Made by a program: the position numbers and the translations under genes | Source of the DNA: Orobanche coerulescens | Taxonomy: Eukaryota > Streptophyta > Magnoliopsida > Lamiales > Orobanchaceae | Assembly: GCA_033398695.1 (NCBI GenBank) | Contig: CM065815.1 | Location: 12,492,501-12,556,500, forward strand | Direction of reading: 5' to 3' | Length of the DNA stretch: 64,000 nt | The notes under the pieces: model-generated | What the model was told of the DNA's origin: nothing | Databases searched by the model: none | What the model saw: the letters and a program-made list of their open reading frames with translations, nothing else | Shown here: positions 1 through 11,800 of the stretch, one piece after another | Layout: every line of letters starts with the position of its first letter | Numbering within the stretch: the stretch's first letter is position 1

Positions 1-2857
1 ACCCTTCAGGTTGCTTCATATATATCTATTTGTCGAGGTCTCCATGAAGAAATGCCGTCTTGACATCCATTTGCTCAATCTCAAGGTCAAGACTAGCCGC
101 TATACCAAGGACCAATCGAATCGATCCTATCTTCACAACTGGAGAAAAAATATCTCGTCAAAATTAATGCCTTTCTTTTGACTACAGACCTTGACTACGA
201 GTCTAGCTTTGTAACGGGGCAATGAAGTATGCTCCTCCGACTTGATCTTATACACCCATTTATTTCTCAAAGCTCTCTTGCCCTTCACCAACTCGTACGT
301 ATTGTTCTCATGCAACGAACTCATCTCGTATTGCATGGCATTCATCCACTCCTTCTTATTCTCATCCTCCATAGCCTCCTCAAAATATCCGGGCTCCCCC
401 TCGTCGGTGAGTAAAACATACTTATCGGTCGAATAACGAGTGGAGGGATTACGGTCCCTCGTCGACCGTCTAAGTGGAACAAATGAGGGCATGTTCGTCA
501 CGGGTAGATCGGGATGAACTCCATCAGTATCATCTTGTACCAACTCATCATTATCACCGACATCATGTTGTTCAACCTTTTGGCCATCATCTCCACCGGG
601 TGTCTCAACATGTTGTGGAGGAACGAGGTCCAAATTAATAAGATCATAATCATGTTGTGGAGCCGACTCTCCATTCTCAACATCCTTCATCGTTTGATCT
701 TCAGCAAAAACAACATCTCTTGAACGAACAAGCTTCTTAGTCACCGGGTCATACAATCTATACCCAAACTCATCAAGACCATAGCCAATAAAAATACATG
801 GCTTCGTCTTGGAATCAAGTTTCGACCTCTCATCTTTCGGAATGTGTGCAAATGCTTTACATCTGAAAACCCGTAAGTGGCGATATGAAATGTCTTTACC
901 GCTCCACACTTTGTCCGGGACATCAAATTTCAAAGGAACACACGGCGTCAAATTAATCTCATGAACTGTCGTGTTCAAAGCTTCTCCCCAAAACGACTTT
1001 GGTAATCCGGCATGTGAGAGCAAACATCGAGATCTCTCAACCAAAGTCCGATTCATCCTCTCCGCTAAGCCATTGAGTTGCGGAGTCTTCGGTGGCGTCT
1101 TTTGATATCGGATCCCTTGCTCTCGACAATACTCATCAAAAGGCCTAGTATATTCTCCACCATTATCCATCCGAATATACTTCAACTTCTTCCCGGTCTC
1201 TCTCTCCACCGAGGCATGAAATTGTTTAAAACATCCAACACTTGATCTTTGGTATTTAAGGTGTATGCCCACACCTTCCTCGAATGATCGTTGATGAATG
1301 TGACAAAATATAGGCACCCACCAAGCGTCCTAGTCTTCATATGACCACAAATATCAAAATGTATAAGATCAAGAACATTTTCCTTCCGTGAAGGAGTATG
1401 GCTCTTAAAAGTGACTCTCCTTTGCTTCCCGGCTAGACAGTGAGAGCACCTTTTAAGATGTACATCGTGAACCCCGGATAGCACCTCCTTCTTTGAAAAT
1501 AGCGTCATCCCTTTCTCCCTCATGTGACCAAGCCTCTTATGCCATTGCTCGGTCATGTCATTATTGTCAACTGTGTTCACGGCATTAATCGTGACCTTTG
1601 AAAGTGTCACGTACAGTTTCCTTGTCTTCTCTCCTCTACCGACAATCAAGGAACCTCGACTGAGTTTCCACAATCCCTTGCCAAAACCGCTACAATATCC
1701 ATCATCATCGAGTAATCCAACGGAAATCACATTTAGACTCATATCCGGAACATGTTTCACATTAGGTAAAACAAGTTCCACACCGGTGTCGAACCTCAAA
1801 TGCACGTCTCCTACTCCAACAATCTTGGATAACCCATCGTTACCCATCTTGACTATCTCATAGTCACCCGGAGTATAAGAGGAATAGAAATCCCTACGTG
1901 ATGTAACATGACACGTAGCTCCACTATCGACCACCCAACTCGAATCATTTCTGGCAAGGTTCACCATGTCATAATCGCAACATACAAAGAACTTTTTGGT
2001 AGTAGTATTTACTTCAGCTTTTTCATTACTCCCGCTCTCCTTCTTTTGAGTGTTTTCTCTGCCTTGGCGATTTTCCTTCATTAGTTGTCGGCAAAATTTC
2101 TTCGTATGCCCTTTCTTACCACAATGGTAGCATTCAACTTGGCATACTTCCCTCTAGAATTACTTCTTTGTGGCCCTCTATTACTCGGACCTCTGCTTTG
2201 ACCTTTCCCCCATCTTTCGGTAACAAGAACATCCGATTGTGACGAAGATCCCTGTAACTTTCTTCGGACCTCCTCGTTCAGCATGTTCCCCTTAGCAAGT
2301 TCCATCGAAATGACACCATCAGGGGCAGAGTTAGACAACGACGTACGAAACGTCTCCCAAGTATCCGGCAATGTGCCCAACAACCACAAAGCTTGAACCT
2401 CCTCTTAGAATTTAATGCCCATTCATGCAAGTTGATTAATGATGCCTTGGAATGCATTCAAATGATCCGACAGAGGAGTATCATCTCGATATTTTAGGTT
2501 CATCATTTGTTTAATGAGGAATAGCTTATTATTCCCCGTCTTCCGAGCATACAATTGCTCGAGCTTGTGCCACAATTCTCGAGCGTCCTTTTCTCCACTA
2601 ATATGATTCAACACATTATCATCAACCCATTGTCGAATATAGCCACACACTTGGCGATGCAAAATAGCCCAATCTGGGTCGGACTTGTCTTCCGGTTTGT
2701 CTTTGCTAAAGACCGGTAGATAATAATCATTCACATATAGAAGGTCTTCCATCTTGCCTTTCCATACATGGTAGTTCGAACCATTCAAATTCACCATTCT
2801 ACTTGTATTGGCTTCCATCTTACAATTGAGATAATACAACCACGAAACAAAAATCAT
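1..2857 (-). pseudogene. copia gag-pol polyprotein, broken
   Basis: Read from 2857 leftwards. The gag (UBN2-type) begins with a typical MEANTSRMVNLNGSNYHVWKG start around 2823 and continues to a TGA at ~2425; a TAA follows ten codons on, and the frame then stays open to about 2140. A CCHC zinc knuckle (CYHCGKKGHTKKFC) is readable only after a frameshift at ~2140. Next come the protease (WVVDSGATCHV), the integrase zinc region (HKRLGHM...CSHCLAGK) and, after another frameshift near 1230, the integrase core (DNGGEYT, PQLNGLAERMNRT) and the RT start (NKWVYKIK). A further frameshift near 133 leads into EQMDVKTAFLHGDL, followed by a TAG stop just before IYMKQPEG. Five or more separate lesions mean it cannot make a functional polyprotein. 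Confidence 0.92.
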
Positions 2858-2859
2858 GT

Positions 2860-2872
2860 GGCTCTGATACCA
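2860..2872 (-). other. primer binding site of the copia element
   Basis: On the minus strand this reads TGGTATCAGAGCC, the initiator tRNA-Met primer site common in plant LTR elements. It lies 3 nt inside the LTR edge, which ends CCCAACA. It fixes both the orientation and the inner LTR boundary. Confidence 0.9.
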
Positions 2873-2875
2873 CTT

Positions 2876-3542
2876 TGTTGGGAAAAACTACACAATATAA
2901 CGTCACAACGAAACGCGGAAACTCGTTTGACAACTTTCCCAATCTTCAATTGTAACTTTGAGGTTACTGACGAGTAGAGTAAATCAAATACAACTCGATA
3001 AACAATACAAATGATATCCAAAAAAACGATAAAAAACGAGACACAATTTTTAGCGTGGAAAACCCCTCAAGACGAGAGTAAAAACCACGAGACCGAAGCC
3101 GCTTAAATCCACTATCACCAATACACAATACACGATTCGTCTCTAGTACAAACTAGAGGTATACAACAATAATCTTCAAATACTTGGTAATAAACAATCT
3201 TCAAGTATTTGGAATACACAACAACAAGATCGAGAAAGAAAAACACCGAAAATAGCTTACACAAAAAGCTAACAAAATACCCGAACTTCCGGACTCAAAC
3301 CCTCGATCTATTCCATTGAAAAGATTTGCCCAATCGCTACGAAGCTCTTGTCAAAATATCACAAAGATCCGATCGATACAACTCCGAGAAATCGAACAAG
3401 TATATTTCTTTCTTTTCTTTTCTCTCTTATGTCTCTCTCTTTAGTTTTTTAGAGTATATTTATTCTTGGTTTATATTAATATTTGCTAAAATATAGAAGA
3501 TAAGTTCTAATAATTAAATGGAGTAAAGTTGGTATTTGGACA
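2876..3542 (-). repeat. 5' LTR of the partial copia element
   Basis: On the plus strand the LTR begins TGTTGGGAAAA at 2876, next to the primer site. The outer edge is less certain. A TATA-like stretch lies near 3450-3460 on the minus strand, so the LTR should extend beyond it, and the CA at 3541-3542 is the best candidate end. The partner LTR is outside the window, so the edge cannot be confirmed. Confidence 0.55.
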
Positions 3543-3794
3543 TTGTTAATATGGTACGTTATTGAGTGAAGCTTTAGTTATTACTATTAGAAACAAGTTC
3601 ATGGACGAATGTTTAGTAAAAAAGAGTAGATAAATTGGTTGATCAATAAAGTTGTAAGCCTAAAATATTAATTTTTTTCTTCACAATTTGAATAGGAGGT
3701 TTTTTTTTTTTGTTTTCAAATTCTCGAAAAACGTTTCCTATTTGGATATTATTCGTTTTGACATCCAAATTACTCATATCTCAATTAGGTCTGG

Positions 3795-4322
3795 GATTTT
3801 TTAAACCGAAAACCGCAAAACTGATCTGAACCGTGTTGGAACCAACGATTCGGTTCGTTTCGATTCCGGTAAGCAATATTTATATTTTTTTAAGTGGTTC
3901 GGTTCTTTCATTTTATGGCGGTTCGGTTTGCAGTTCCTATTAAAATTTAAAAAATAAACATAGGAACTGAAGGAACTGAAAAAACCCGAAGGAACAGAAA
4001 GGAACTGATGGATAATATGAATTTAACTATAACTTATAATAGATATTTTTGTCGGAACCGCATCACTGAACCGATCTGAGCCGTGTAGGAACTCAAGGAA
4101 CCAAAAGAAAGCAAAGAGAACCGCGTCGAAACCGAACGGAACGGAACCGAACCGAGAACCAACTTATAAATATTTTTTCCAAATCTTAGTAAACCGAGGA
4201 ATCACTTGGAACCGCTGATTTTTTCAGTATGGTTCCAACAAAAGAATCCACTAAAATTGAACCGATATTTTTTGCAGTAGTTCGGTTCCAGTTTCTTTAC
4301 TTTTTACGGCAGAAACGATTTG
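3795..4322. repeat. dispersed repeat rich in AACCGAACC/GGTTCGGTT
   Basis: About 530 bp holding many copies of AACCGAACC-like words in both orientations (for example 3848-3860, 3895-3905, 4131-4165, 4270-4290). No coding potential. It resembles the subterminal motif clusters of small non-autonomous DNA transposons, but no ends could be assigned. Confidence 0.45.
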
Positions 4323-4672
4323 TCTCATGCTTAATTTCAACAAATTGTTGGACCTTATGAAAAATGCCACATTATGGCTATTTTCGATCGATTTCGTCTC
4401 ACAATGTTATTTACAACCTGTTTCGTCCCGAGACCTTATTTTCGACTTATTCCGCCCCCAACAACATTTTCGGCTATCTTTGCCCTCAAACATCATTTTC
4501 GTGTTTTGTCCTTTGATATTATTTTCAACCTATTTCGCCATGAGACTATATATATTTAACCCTTTTTCCTGAGACGACATTTTTGATCAATTTTACTCTG
4601 GGACTTCATCACAGGACGTCATTTTAAACCTATTTCGTCCTAGGATGTCATTTATAACTCGTTTTCCCGGGG
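4323..4672 (+). repeat. ~30-bp tandem repeat block, forward, left part
   Basis: Degenerate units on the plan 'CCCGGGACGTCATTTTCGACC(T)GTTTCG', roughly ten copies at ~30-bp spacing. It is continuous in sequence type with the block at 6914-7440; the 2.2-kb solo LTR sits between them. Short open frames here are by-products of the periodicity. Confidence 0.8.
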
Positions 4673-4848
4673 CGTCATGTAATGCCCAGATAATAAAGGT
4701 GTATTTATCTTGTATTCGACCTTGTATTATTCAACTTCGGGATATTATTAATCGTAGATTGGTTTCCCGTATTCGTACCCTTACATTTTTATACCTTCAA
4801 CATTTTGCATGCATGATTCTGCACGTGTTTGCGTACGCTACGGATTAC

Positions 4849-5220
4849 GCATAACGTACGCTAAGTCTGCTGTATAACGTACGTTATATGTTGAGCTTAA
4901 CGTACGTAAAGCTCAGTCAATTCAAGATCCGACAAGGGTCGGCGTGTGGGGACCAGATGAAGATTCGTGGAGATCGCCAGCATGAACCTGGACGGTTTTC
5001 CAGCTATGCAAGTCAACGGCTTAACGTACGCTAAGGAATAGTGTTAACGTACGCTAAGGTTATAGTTGTTACGTACGTAAAACCTTTAAGATAACGTATG
5101 TAAGCCAACACCAGAAACAGTCCAGTGAGCTCTGGCCAGACATTAACGTACGCTAATGTTGGAGTATAGCGTACGCTAATAAGGTTACGTACGTAATTGG
5201 CTTCTGGTAACGTACGTAAT
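4849..5220 (+). repeat. near-palindrome array ACGTACGT/GCGTACGCT upstream of TATA
   Basis: At least eleven copies of TAACGTACG(C)TAA-like words, for example near 4851, 4876, 4899, 5022, 5043, 5069, 5092, 5144, 5166, 5183 and 5208. Spacing is irregular (~15-120 bp), so this is a motif cluster rather than a simple tandem repeat. The last copy ends about 10 bp before the TATA-like box. Confidence 0.85.
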
Positions 5221-6317
5221 GGCTTCTAACTCTATTTATAGACCTCGATCCCATTTCATTTCTCATCCTCACCTTGGCTGATTTTTGGGTTCTGACGACT
5301 ATCCTTCACCCTTTAACTCACTTATCTTCATCCTAGCTCGAGTTTGAAGATCATAGACCATTTGGGATTGGTGTTCAAGCTCTCGGTGTTGAGTTTCTTC
5401 AAGTTCCTCCTTGTTCTTCACCACTTTGAGGTAGGTGATTCTTCACCAACTGGATTAATATTCTTAGGGATGTTTTGAGCATGTTTTGAGATTATCAATT
5501 CAGTTATATTCTAGCATAGTCTGTTAGAAGTATAATTTCGGTTATGTTTCGGCTCTTCTTCGTTGTTTGGAATATTAATCGAACCTTGTAGTGTTTGGAC
5601 TCCTAAACATGGTATCATGAGGCTACGAACCTGATTATGGCAAGTTTATGAAGATGATCAAGTTCTTACATATTACATGATGAAATAATGCGTATTGGGA
5701 CATTTAATGGATTGAACTTAGGATTTCTTCCTTGAAGAAGAAGATGATAATCTAAGAGGAACCTAGTGACTAAGTTCTTATGATGATACGTAGAAGTGTT
5801 TCGATATCTTAGTATGGAAGAAATTGATTAGAAACCTTCTAAGATGAATTTCATGTGTCCGACCGAAAGATACGTTTTAACTTGATTAGTGTTCGACGAA
5901 GTTGTCGTTCGGACGGGTAGCGTAGTATTGATTCAACAGATCGAATTGGGACAGATTTAGTTCACTCGCCATGATAGGGCATAACATGTCTCGTAAGCGA
6001 TACGTTTGATGGTTAAAACGATTATTCGGAACCGTTAGTTATATCGGTATTATTGTTCGTTGAAGGTTTGGATTTTGGTGAGCCGATCAAGTGAGGATTC
6101 TTCGAGCGGATTGAAGCCTATTCGTAGTAGCAATTCTTATCGCCATTTCTAAGGCAAGTATCGTATTTGAGATTTTTGATCATGTGTACTGTTTATTCAT
6201 ATTGTTGGATATAAGATTTATTTCGTTCAATTGTCATGATATTCGTTAGCGATTGCTTGTATGTTCATGTTGATGAACATAGTGATTTTCATACATGTAT
6301 GTATAAGTTGTGTATGT

Positions 6318-6485
6318 TGTGCGATCTATGCTGAGGGCGCTGGATCGGATGTCCATCTCGTGTTGGTCCGACGGGATCATCTTGGGATCTATGCTGAGGG
6401 CGCTGGATCGTTGGACGGGTTTTTTCCACCTCGTGTTGGTCCGACGGGATCATCTTGGGATCTATGCTGAGGGCGCTGGATCATT
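6318..6485 (+). repeat. three ~70-bp tandem units inside the solo LTR
   Basis: Three repeats begin ATCTATGCTGAGGGCGCTGG (near 6325, 6389 and 6459). The first two are followed by a copy of CTCGTGTTGGTCCGACGGG...CATCTTGGG. Located in the transcribed (R/U5) part of the LTR. A comparable partial duplication occurs at 62440-62560 in another LTR. Confidence 0.85.
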
Positions 6486-6913
6486 GGAATACCCATATTG
6501 ATTCGCATTGTTGGATTCCGGTAGCGGAAGTCCGTATTGTGTATTTGTTATGCATTGTTGTTGCATATTCGATTTGTGTAATATGATACTTGTACTAGCA
6601 TCATTTTGCTAACTCCTTCGGGGGTGGACGTTTGTTTTGATGTTCAGGTAGCCGAGGAGCGGGAAAACAGCCACATGTTTATTGTTGTTGTGACTTGTCT
6701 TTCTGGTTCCTTTTCAGTACTCGAGTACGCGTGTCTTATTAATATTTTTGAGATGGTTGTAATAATGGACTCATTTGATCTGTTTGAACCGTTTTGTATT
6801 TTGAACTTTAATGGTAATGTTGTGTATTTTTACGTTTCTTCAAATTAGCCTTGTAAATCTTACTTAAAGGGTTTACGGCACTGTAATTATTCCGAATATC
6901 TCGAGGTGTTACA

Positions 6914-7440
6914 CGTCATTTTCAACCGGTTTCGGAACGGAACGACATTTCCTGTCAGTTTCCTCACAGGACTTCATTTTTCAACTCTTTTCGCCCGAGT
7001 AAATTATTTTTGACCTCATACCACATTTTAGACCCATTTCGCCCCGGAATATTATTTTCGACCTGTTTTGTCCCGGATCATTTCGACTATTTCGTACCGG
7101 GACATCATTTCCGATCGGGGTATTATTTTCGATTCGTTGCGCTTCCAGACGTCATTTTCGATCTGTTTCGCCACGAGACCTTATTTTCAACATGTTTCAC
7201 CCTGGGACGTTTTCAACCTCTTTCGCCCGGGGACAATGTTTTCGTCATGTTTCACCCCGGGACGTCTTTCTTGCCCATTTCACTCGGAACGTTATTTTTC
7301 GATTTTTTTGGCCCCCAACATCATTTTCAACTTTATCGCCCGAGGAAGTCATTTCGACTGTTTTTGCCACATGGCATTATTTTCTACATTTTTTGCCCGG
7401 GACGTCATTTCAGCTGTTTTTTGCCATAGGACACTATTTT
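6914..7440 (+). repeat. ~30-bp tandem repeat block, forward, right part
   Basis: About 17 degenerate units of the same family as 4323-4672 (GGGACGTCATTTTCGACCTGTTTCGCCC). It resumes at the solo-LTR insertion point with the TSD copy CGTCA, so the two blocks were one array before the insertion. Confidence 0.85.
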
Positions 7441-7925
7441 TGAAAAAAGTCAAAAGTGACGTTTCGAAATGAAGCGGGTCGAATAACTCGCTAGGATGAA
7501 ATGGGTTGAAAGAACGCCCGAGGGCTGAAACAAGTTGAAAATGACGTACTGGGGCAAAAATAGTTGAAAACGACCTCCTGATGCGCAAATGATTGGATAA
7601 ACGTCATGAGGCGATAACAGTCGAAAATAACATCCCATGATGAAATGTGTCGGAAATAACTTCCTAGGACAAAACGGGTCGAATATGACGTCCCGAGACG
7701 AATTGAGTCGAAAATGACATCTCATAGCAAAACAGATCGAAAATGACGTCACAAGGCGAAACAGGTCGAAAATAATGTCCTGGAACGAAAAAAATTGAAG
7801 ATTACATCCCGATTGAAACTATTCGAAAATAATGTCCCAAGGTGAAAATGATTGAAAATGACGCGACTTATCGAAACAAGTCGAAAATGAAGTGTTTGAG
7901 TTGAAATGGTCGAAAATACATGACA
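7441..7925 (-). repeat. ~30-bp tandem repeat block, inverted
   Basis: The same ~30-bp unit, now as its reverse complement (CGAAACAGGTCGAAAATAATGTCC and variants), about 15 copies. The switch of orientation happens near 7440. With the forward block it makes a possible hairpin with ~480-bp imperfect arms. Confidence 0.85.
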
Positions 7926-8075
7926 AAATAGGTAAAAAAAAAAATAGCAGCTGTGTGGTTTCTATAATGATTTATTGAAATCTGTGTAATTTGGAATAAT
8001 ATCTAAATGAGAAACTTATTGTCTAAATTAGAAAAAAAATGAAACCTCCTATTTTAAGTGGAAAATAGTGAGTAA

Positions 8076-8859
8076 TGCATCAAGGGTAAAATTAGAAAAT
8101 CATGTTCCCAAATTGCAATACTTAATAATTGAACCTCCGACTTACATTGGAAACATGAAGCATAAATTATGATTCATAAGTCAAGGATATAGACATGATA
8201 TACCTCCAGCTCTTGTCTCACCCTCTGGGGGGGGGAAAATATCAAGGATCTACCCTGATCAACCCTAATAACAATAATCCGGCTCGTCGTGTCTGGCATA
8301 ATTCACCTTGACATTATACAACCATTTCATCAATCTAGTCTCAAATTCAATACATGTAGTTGATGGTGGCGTACGAGTCAAGACCGCAACTCATGAACTA
8401 ATGTTGGGTCCGGTCTCTGAGTTTTTATACCCTTCACAAGAGCCGAACAGCATACTTCCAATACCATGACTTGCGGCTAATCCTACCAACCGTGGAGGTA
8501 CAAAGTTCGAATTTTGGAGAGGAGCATAAAAACCTGCAACCAGCCGTAAAGTATGTTCATGAGTTGTCATGACACACCTCACACTGTCAACATGTATCAT
8601 TCTAAATACCTGTAATTAAAAATTACAGCAATTTTAAACCAAAATTAGTATGTGAATCCATTTCAGATTATAAGCAGTTGAATCCCAAAGTATAGCATGT
8701 CCTTGGCACACATCATCGTACACAAAATCTAATTGTGGCATCTTCCTACCAAATAAATCCAAATTAGAATTTCTAACCCTCAATTTTCTAAAAATTGGAA
8801 ATCAAACAGGCCCGATTTAGTGTCTCATTCCATAGAAAATTGCCCGTAAAGTTGCACTA
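8076..8859. other. region downstream of RRP41, no confident gene
   Basis: Contains the likely 3' UTR and terminator of RRP41 (minus strand). A minus-strand open stretch at 8391-8600 (69 codons) has no recognisable domain. It is preceded, in its own direction, by a plausible acceptor (TTTTAATTACAG near 8620), so it could be a spliced 3' UTR exon or a gene fragment. A run of nine G at 8229-8237 is present. Confidence 0.35.
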
Positions 8860-11800
8860 TTATACGCCCCTACGGGACTCCAACTGCTTGGTGTTTTCCA
8901 ATAATACCTGCCACGTAAACCAGCAGCAAATTGCAAGTAAAAATTTTTGGAGGTGTGAAATGAACTGATAACACAGGAAGAATTAGTATAATAAATAAAA
9001 ATCTTTAAAAAAAAAAAAAAAAAAACTTACTTCTCGTATGTAACTCGCCACAGCTTTGCATCCTTCTACTGCTAGTTGCATCACATTCTCAAAAGTATCC
9101 ATTTGTAACTTAGCATCCATCTAAAAGGAGGATAGAATCAAATATAAGCAAAATGGTAACGCAAACAACAAGACATTTCTACATAAAACAGGAACTGGAG
9201 GGGGATTTAATGATCGTCCTATCAGCACGTCCCTTGAACAAATTGACTGAATAATATTACAAATAATACTCTTGAAGTTTGACCTAATCACAGAAAGAAC
9301 TCAGCTAAAATTCAAACTACAAGTACACGCTGGAGGTTTGGTTCAGTGTTAAATTTAAGAGGCTAACTGGAATACATTTATAAAAGAGGGGAACAAATGT
9401 AAGGCAAAATAAAACCTCATGGGTGCTTATCTGAAAGTCGTTGAAATCAATGCACTTTTATGCAATTAACCCTAAATTGGAAAACAGAAAAATACAGGGT
9501 TCAGATCAATAAAGGGTTGGTTCAGTGTTAAAATCAAGCCACCTTTTGCAATTAACCCTAAATGGCAGATAGAAAATTACAGGGTTCACATCAAGAAGTG
9601 CAGAGTAAGCAGCATAGAATGGTAAAATTTGTGTTAGTTACATAAATTACCTGTGAAATTCAGTCTAATTAAATAAAAAATAAATAAATAAATAAAAAAA
9701 AATACTCTCGAAAAATTAGAAATAACCCCTCGACATTTGTTTATCTTTCACAGAAGATCCACTTTCACAAAAATCCCACCTCAAGAGGCGTGCATATGTC
9801 ATGTAAATACAAGCCTCTAGGGGTGTGTTCGTAACACTTTAAGGGGAGAAATTGTAATTTTTGAAAAATAACGGGAGTGTTTTATATGTCATGTTACATG
9901 GCGCACATGTTGATTTTACAATATGGGACATGATTATAACAATTTTCTCAATGTCTCATGATATTTCTCATGCAATGAAAAAACTTATGATGATGACAGT
10001 TTTAGAATTTCATCTCAATTCTCCTTCATATGAAGGTTGCGACAGGAACGGATCCTACACAAAACATTGCTATTTTACTTTTGCATGAACTTATGGCGTT
10101 AGCTAATTTTAGGCCATTAGTTGACACTATAATTTTCTTTGTGTGGAGGTTGCGACAGGAAGAGCATTCGGCGTAAAACTTTGCTACTTTGCTTTTGTAT
10201 AGATTTAAACGTGTTAATTAATTTTAGAATATTAACTGACACTATAATCTTCATTTCATCGACCCCAACTATAACGTGAGTTGTTGATGATAATGAGTTA
10301 ACAATATAATCTTCATGACACCAACCCAACATAGCTGGAATTTGACGATGATGATGACGAACTCGAGTTTTATAATTAAGCTAAACCACATGGGTAGTTT
10401 CTATAATTATATCAATTTCTACCACAGTACAGGTGATCAATAGTTCAAATAAAATATCTAGACAACAATTTAAACATGGAACAAATACAAAGAAGAAAAA
10501 CAAAAATTGAGCGCATTATAAATGACCTGAAGGAGAGTGACTTTATCTAGCTTAGGCAGAATGCCAACGGTGACATCTGGCCCACCAGCGCTATCTTCCA
10601 CATAGTTTAGATCTGTTTAGTTTGAAACAAAATGTTTATTTTCTAAGTTTACGTAATAGTAGGATCATAAAGCATTAAAATAAACAACATATGCACATGT
10701 CAATAAAAAAAGACTAAAGGAGAGGGGTATAATAACCAAGAAGAGGAGTTCCATTGAGGTATCCAGCACTGCAGGAGGTTACAAGATCACGCATTGGGAT
10801 ACCAGCATCGGCAAGGGCCAAAGTTGCTGCATTTATGCATGCTGATCTTGTTCCTGAAAAATGTGAAGTTAGTTGTGTTCTGGGCTCTGGATAAATAAAT
10901 AATATAAAAAAAGATGGGTTGACAACTAAAAAAAACTTGAGGACCTGAGGTTTTAGCGAATTACATAGAAATGCAGCTATATTCCAAAATTTTACTCTCT
11001 TAGTATTTGTTTATATTTTACAAATCACCCTCACTATGTAGTGTCTGTTGGTAAATATATAAAACTCGGGAGTGTGTTTGTTGTAACTTGTAATTAAGCT
11101 AAACCTCAAGGGTAAGTTTCGTAATTATCCAAAAAAAGATCATTAATGCAACAGGGATCTCGTTTACCTCCATCTGCTTGGAGAACTTGGACAAAAATGT
11201 CTATCTTCAAAGAACAAGGAAATTATTTTAGGGAAAAAAAATGATGCACCCTTAGTAACACTTCGATTTGGTTGAGGAAGAACCTGAGAACGAGGCATTA
11301 GGTGTGTCAATATGCACGCCTCCATTGTCTGACGAATGACCAAAGATATCTCAGTGGATCGCCTGCACACCATGAAAAATTACTCCACCTGGAAGTAAAT
11401 ACATGTATAAAACAGGGCTAAATTGCAATTTTAGTCCTATAAATTTACCGTTGGCAGTTCTAGCCAACTTTTTGGATAAGGAATTTCAGTCCTTGACAAT
11501 CACGCCCTTGTCAAAATAGTAATCGTACTCTTCTATAGACTTGTGGATGTTTGGCATTTTAAGTGAATAATTGGAATAAATCAAATACTGAAACGACCAT
11601 TTGGTAAAATTGCATGGAATTAGAACTTTTGGGACCAATATTGTAAAATTCCAAAAATAACAGGCCAAAAGTTGCTAGGCCATATAATGACAGTACCAAT
11701 TTTGCATTTACGCCTACAAATACAATTCACAAAGCACATTAAATAGAAAAACTCTTTTGGACACGCATAAATGGACAAGTTCTGAATTTTCCAGAAAGAC

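Larger units (their letters stand above)
1..3542 (-). mobile_element. Ty1/copia LTR retrotransposon, partial and decayed
   Basis: Minus-strand copia element running off the window start. In element order it shows a 5' LTR (from 2876 rightwards), a tRNA-Met type primer binding site (2860-2872), gag (2857 to ~2081), protease/GAG-pre-integrase, integrase, and the start of reverse transcriptase at the window edge. The order protease, integrase, RT is diagnostic of copia. The 3' half of RT, RNase H and the 3' LTR lie outside the window, so no TSD can be tested. Several nonsense codons and frameshifts make it inactive. Confidence 0.93.
4678..6913 (+). mobile_element. solo LTR, Ty3/gypsy-type, 2236 bp
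   Basis: Begins TGTAATGCCC and ends GGTGTTACA, flanked by a perfect 5-bp TSD, CGTCA, at 4673-4677 and 6914-6918. There is no internal domain, PBS or second LTR, so this is a solo LTR left by LTR-LTR recombination. The TG...CA termini with TGTAATRCCC/GGTGTTACA match the other large LTRs in this window. A TATA-like TCTATTTATAG at 5231-5241 marks a plus-strand promoter, with a motif array directly upstream. It interrupts the ~30-bp repeat array of the foldback-like element. Confidence 0.92.
3685..8075. mobile_element. foldback-like element with internal ~30-bp repeats
   Basis: The outer ends form an imperfect inverted repeat of about 80 bp: AATAGGAGGTTT...CCTATTTGGATATTATTC near 3690-3765, and its reverse complement (GAATAATATCTAAATGAG...AAACCTCCTATTTT) near 8000-8063. 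Inside, an array of ~30-bp units runs forward (4323-4672 and 6914-7440) and then reverses (7441-7925). This long arm-loop-arm design is typical of foldback or MULE-related elements. The element was later split by the solo LTR at 4678-6913. No transposase is present and no clear TSD was found. The classification is inferred from structure alone. Confidence 0.5.

Noticed and set aside
7010..7752. Several overlapping 60-139-codon frames rich in Phe, Arg, Pro and His
   Set aside because: The ~30-bp repeat is a multiple of three, which keeps frames open in both strands. No start context, domain or consistent frame.
8229..8237. G-run as a possible quadruplex
   Set aside because: Only a single run of nine G is present, without the further runs needed.
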